DNA of 64,000 nt from Nitratireductor soli (GTDB lineage Bacteria > Pseudomonadota > Alphaproteobacteria > Rhizobiales > Rhizobiaceae). Below the pieces are notes generated by a model, which saw only the letters and a list, made by a program, of their open reading frames with translations, was not told the origin of the DNA and made no database searches. Each line of letters starts with the position of its first letter. Within the stretch, counting starts at the first letter, position 1. The position numbers and the translations under genes are program-made. This document shows positions 61,421-64,000 of the stretch, piece after piece. Location: assembly GCF_001050155.1 (NCBI RefSeq), contig NZ_LFVY01000002.1, forward strand, positions 186,001 to 250,000. The letters are read 5' to 3'.

Positions 61421-61473
61421 GCTGATGGCTATCAAACCTTCAGCGCAAAGAAAAGCGACGATCGGGATTCAAC

Positions 61474-61578
61474 GCATTTTGCAGTCAGGTGGAACCACCT
61501 GACGTCCGCACAAATGCGGAAAAACAAAGAGATAGACCGGCTCAGCGTTTCATATAAACACTGAGCCGGTCTATCTCG
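61474..61578 (+). repeat. Mosaic palindromic repeat, copy 7
   Basis: CATTTTGCAGTCAGGTGGAA, CCACCTGACGTCCGCACAAA, TGCGGAAAAACAAAG, then AGATAGACCGGCTCAG (61530-61545) with CTGAGCCGGTCTATCT (61561-61576). The last palindrome is a perfect 16-bp stem here and can serve as terminator for the minus-strand M24 peptidase gene ending at 61615. Confidence 0.92.
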
Positions 61579-61614
61579 GCCGTCGCCTAGATGATTATCA
61601 GAAAATACGCCGGC

Positions 61615-62712
61615 TTAGTTTCTGATCTGCGTTGCGCGCGGCATCTCCGACAGGATTTCCGGTCCGTCGGCGCGCAGGATGACGATTTCCTCCAGCCGCA
61701 GGCCGAATTTACCCGGCAGATAGATGCCGGGTTCGATCGAGAACACCATGCCCTCGTCGAGCACCGTTTCCGAGGTGGCGGTGAGATAGGGCGGTTCGTG
61801 AATGTCGATGCCGAGCCCGTGGCCGGTGCGATGGGGGAAGAATTCTCCATAGCCGGCTTCGGTGATCACGTCGCGCGCCGCCTTGTCGACCGCCTTGGCG
61901 GCAACGCCGGGCCGTGCGGCGGCCAGGGCTGCCTCGACGGCGCGGTTGACCACTTCATGCACTTTTTCGAACTCCGCCGATGGCGCGCCGAAAAAGCCGA
62001 CGCGGGTCATGTCCGAGGGGTAGCCGTCGAGCCGGCCGCCGGTGTCGATCAGCACGGCATCGCCGTTCTTCAGCCTGGTTTCGCCGGTGTGATGATGCGG
62101 GAAGGCGCCGTTGCCGCCGAAGCAGACGCTGGTGAACACCGGCACCGCGCCGGCGGCCTTGTAGACATCGCGGATTGCCGCGGCCACCTCGAGCTCGGTG
62201 ATGCCGGACTTCAGCGCATCGAAGCCGGCAAGCGTCGCCTTGTCGTTGAGCAGCGCGCTCGCCTTGAGCCGCCCATACTCGGCGTTGTCCTTGCGGGCAC
62301 GCAGAAAACCCACCGTATCGTCGGTGAAACGGCGCTTTGCACCGGGCAGCGCGTCGAGCAACAGCAGGGCGAAGTCGGCCCGCATCGTCTCGTCGATCAC
62401 CACGCTCGGGCTTTCCGGCAGGGCGGAAGCCTTGAGAAGATCGGCAAGTGCTGCATCCGGGCCATCGTCGTCGCGCCAGGCGAAGAAGGGCAGGTCGGTC
62501 TTCCGGCGCGAGCTGTCGACATTCAGCGCCGGCATCAGGAAGCCGGCATGCTCCCGTGAAACGAGCAGCATCACCGGGCGTTCGTCGCCATGCGGGTCGA
62601 GGCCGGCCACGTACATCATGTGGCTGGAAGGCCCGATCGCCACGAGGTCGGTGCCGGTCTCATGCATGCGCTTGCGCAGCGCTTCCAGGCGCTGCACGGA
62701 GGTGTTGGACAT
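61615..62712 (-). CDS. M24 family metallopeptidase (Xaa-Pro aminopeptidase-like)
   Basis: A 365-residue creatinase/aminopeptidase P-fold protein with an N-terminal domain (1-125) and a pita-bread catalytic domain. Metal ligands are seen in VLIDTGGRLDGYPSDMTR (two Asp), HRTGHGLGIDIHEPP (His), FSIEPGIYL (Glu) and RLEEIVIL (Glu). It cleaves Xaa-Pro or related dipeptides. GGGAG precedes the ATG at 62712. It follows the peptide-binding-protein gene by 77 bases on the same strand, consistent with a peptide uptake and breakdown unit. Confidence 0.92.
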   Translation of the reverse strand: MSNTSVQRLEALRKRMHETGTDLVAIGPSSHMMYVAGLDPHGDERPVMLLVSREHAGFLMPALNVDSSRRKTDLPFFAWRDDDGPDAALADLLKASALPESPSVVIDETMRADFALLLLDALPGAKRRFTDDTVGFLRARKDNAEYGRLKASALLNDKATLAGFDALKSGITELEVAAAIRDVYKAAGAVPVFTSVCFGGNGAFPHHHTGETRLKNGDAVLIDTGGRLDGYPSDMTRVGFFGAPSAEFEKVHEVVNRAVEAALAAARPGVAAKAVDKAARDVITEAGYGEFFPHRTGHGLGIDIHEPPYLTATSETVLDEGMVFSIEPGIYLPGKFGLRLEEIVILRADGPEILSEMPRATQIRN

Positions 62713-62788
62713 CAGGAAACTCCCTAAAAGGCCGAGGCGTGAAAAGACCGCCCCGGCGGCGGGGCGGCCCTGGATCACATGGGAAGCG

Positions 62789-64000
62789 TCAGTTCTTCGT
62801 CACCAAGCGGTAGTAGACGAAATCCGAGGTGGCGCCGTTGACGTAGCCGTTGACCTTCTTGTCCATCGCCACCTGGTAGGTCGCCTGGAGCATGATGACG
62901 ATCGGCGACTTGGCCTGCACCTGCTTCTGCAGTTCGACATACATCTCATTGCGCTTGTCGGGATCGGATTCCGAAAGCGCCGCCGAGGTCATGTCGTTCA
63001 TTTCGGCGGGCACGGCCCATCCGTTCCGCCAGGTCGTGGTGGCCTGGTAGTTGTCGTCCGAATTGTCGCGGTTGTAGGCGAAGGCCTTGGCGTTGGAGTG
63101 CGGGTCCATGAAGTCCGGCCCCCAATAGAGCAGCATCGCCTCATGGCTGCGCTCGCGGTACTTGGTGATGACCTGCGAGCCGGTGCCGGGGATGATGTCG
63201 AAATTGATGCCGCCTTCGGCAAAGCCCGCCTGCAGCGATTGCGCCATGTCGGTGAACGGTGTCGAGTTGATCACGTCGAGCGTCACCTTGATCGGCGTCT
63301 CGACGCCGGCATCGGCGAGGATCTGCTTGGCCTTCTCCGGGTCGTAGGTGTAGGGCGTCTCGTCATGGGAGCCGGGGAAGCCCTTCGGCCAGAAGGCCTG
63401 GTGGATTTCCATCTGCCCCTTCAGGAAACTGTCGGTCATGCCCTTGTAGTTGACCAGATAGCGCGCGGCTTCCCAGACGGCTTCCGGCTGCAACGCTTCC
63501 ACTTTCTGGTTGAAGGAGAGGAAGTGCACGGCCGCCTGCGGATAGGTTTCCACCTTGAGGTTATCGGCGCTGATGCCGCCGATCTGGTCCGGCGTCAGGT
63601 TGCGCGCCATGTCGACATCGCCCGACTGCAGCAGAAGCTGCTGGGTCGCCGCCTCCGCCACATGGCGGATGATGACACCCTCGACCTTCGGCGCGCCCTT
63701 GAAATAGTTTGCGTTGGCGGTGAGCCGCACCAGCTCGCCCGGCCGGTAGGCCGACAGGGCAAACGGGCCGGAGCCGGCGGAATTGGCGTTCAGCCATTTG
63801 TTGCCCATGTCGCCGTCGGCCTCGTGCTCCATCACCGTCTTCTCGTCGACGATGGAGGCGGGGCGGGCGGCCAGCACGTTGAGCACGAAGGCCGGCGAGA
63901 AATCGCCTTCGTATTTGAGGATCACCTGGTTGCCGTCGGCCGTGACCATGTCGCCGATGTTTTCCGGCGTCCAGCCCAGCTGGGTCAGGATGAAGGCCGG
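62789..64000 (-). CDS. Peptide ABC transporter substrate-binding protein, 5' end outside window
   Basis: The last 403 codons are present and the frame is open to the right edge. The SBP_bac_5 fold is seen in NSAGSGPFALSAYRPGELVR, LLLQSGDVDMARNLTPDQIG, YDPEKAKQILADAGVETPIK and NEMYVELQKQVQAKSPIVIM. It is a periplasmic binding protein for peptides or similar solutes. It differs clearly from the paralogue at 52051-53604. The transporter's other genes would lie to the right. Confidence 0.9.
   Translation of the reverse strand, partial: PAFILTQLGWTPENIGDMVTADGNQVILKYEGDFSPAFVLNVLAARPASIVDEKTVMEHEADGDMGNKWLNANSAGSGPFALSAYRPGELVRLTANANYFKGAPKVEGVIIRHVAEAATQQLLLQSGDVDMARNLTPDQIGGISADNLKVETYPQAAVHFLSFNQKVEALQPEAVWEAARYLVNYKGMTDSFLKGQMEIHQAFWPKGFPGSHDETPYTYDPEKAKQILADAGVETPIKVTLDVINSTPFTDMAQSLQAGFAEGGINFDIIPGTGSQVITKYRERSHEAMLLYWGPDFMDPHSNAKAFAYNRDNSDDNYQATTTWRNGWAVPAEMNDMTSAALSESDPDKRNEMYVELQKQVQAKSPIVIMLQATYQVAMDKKVNGYVNGATSDFVYYRLVTKN

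Noticed and set aside
61361..61470. preQ1 riboswitch in front of queC
   Set aside because: The leader has a GC hairpin, but the conserved loop and A-rich tail of known preQ1 classes are not found.
391..61578. The seven similar repeats as a CRISPR array
   Set aside because: They are dispersed over 61 kb, palindromic and about 100 bp long, not clustered with spacers, and no cas gene is present.

Overview
The window is chromosomal DNA of a high-GC alphaproteobacterium of the Hyphomicrobiales (Rhizobiales), most likely Phyllobacteriaceae (Mesorhizobium-like). This is inferred from the pheA / nudC / HIT / 4.5S RNA / dnaX / ybaB / recR order, a zinc-finger-less DnaX, many solute-binding proteins and FCD-type GntR regulators, and mosaic intergenic repeats of a rhizobial style. 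The genus cannot be proven from the sequence alone. There is no phage, insertion sequence, CRISPR array, plasmid gene or rRNA.

Layout. 1-7.2 kb: housekeeping block (end of pheA, nudC, HIT protein, 4.5S RNA, dnaX, ybaB, recR, a lytic transglycosylase), interrupted between ybaB and recR by an AT-richer two-gene PIN-domain module. 7.2-8.3 kb: two small lipoproteins, one with two Kazal-type domains. 8.3-15.1 kb: a GntR regulator divergent from a five-gene hydroxyproline catabolic operon. 15.2-16.2 kb: a small NepR-like protein, rpsU and repeats. 16.2-20.9 kb: assimilatory sulfate reduction (cysG, DUF2849, cysI, cysH, DUF934). 21-29.3 kb: host-attachment family protein, SDR, penicillin-binding protein 1A, RNase D-like protein, M20 dipeptidase, BMP-type binding protein, msrA, small membrane protein. 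29.5 kb: tRNA-Ser(GGA). 29.8-33.5 kb: a hydrolase, then a DGPF protein / ECF42-type sigma factor pair and a convergent DHFR-like reductase; the last two units carry matching candidate sigma promoters. 33.8-43 kb: a catabolic island of unknown substrate (FAD oxidase, flavin reductase, RutA-like monooxygenase, GntR; divergent HpaI-type aldolase and quinone oxidoreductase; EthD-like protein and a TRAP transporter). 43-45.2 kb: amino-acid-type binding protein and aminotransferase. 45.6-58 kb: GNAT enzyme, then a peptidoglycan-recycling locus (anmK, serine hydrolase, peptide ABC transporter, murQ, BadF kinase, a murA, MurR/RpiR regulator). 58-64 kb: nitrilase, the queuosine genes queF-queE-queD-queC, an M24 peptidase and the start-less end of a second peptide-binding protein.

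Repeats. Seven copies of a roughly 100-bp element made of three short palindromes lie between genes. One copy has swapped its 3' half for a different 41-bp module that also occurs alone, inverted, after recR.

The least ordinary parts are the PIN module inside the recombination operon, the two candidate ECF42 promoters with identical spacing, the unassigned RutA-like/TRAP island with shared GTATAC sites, and the muropeptide locus with paired palindromic operators.
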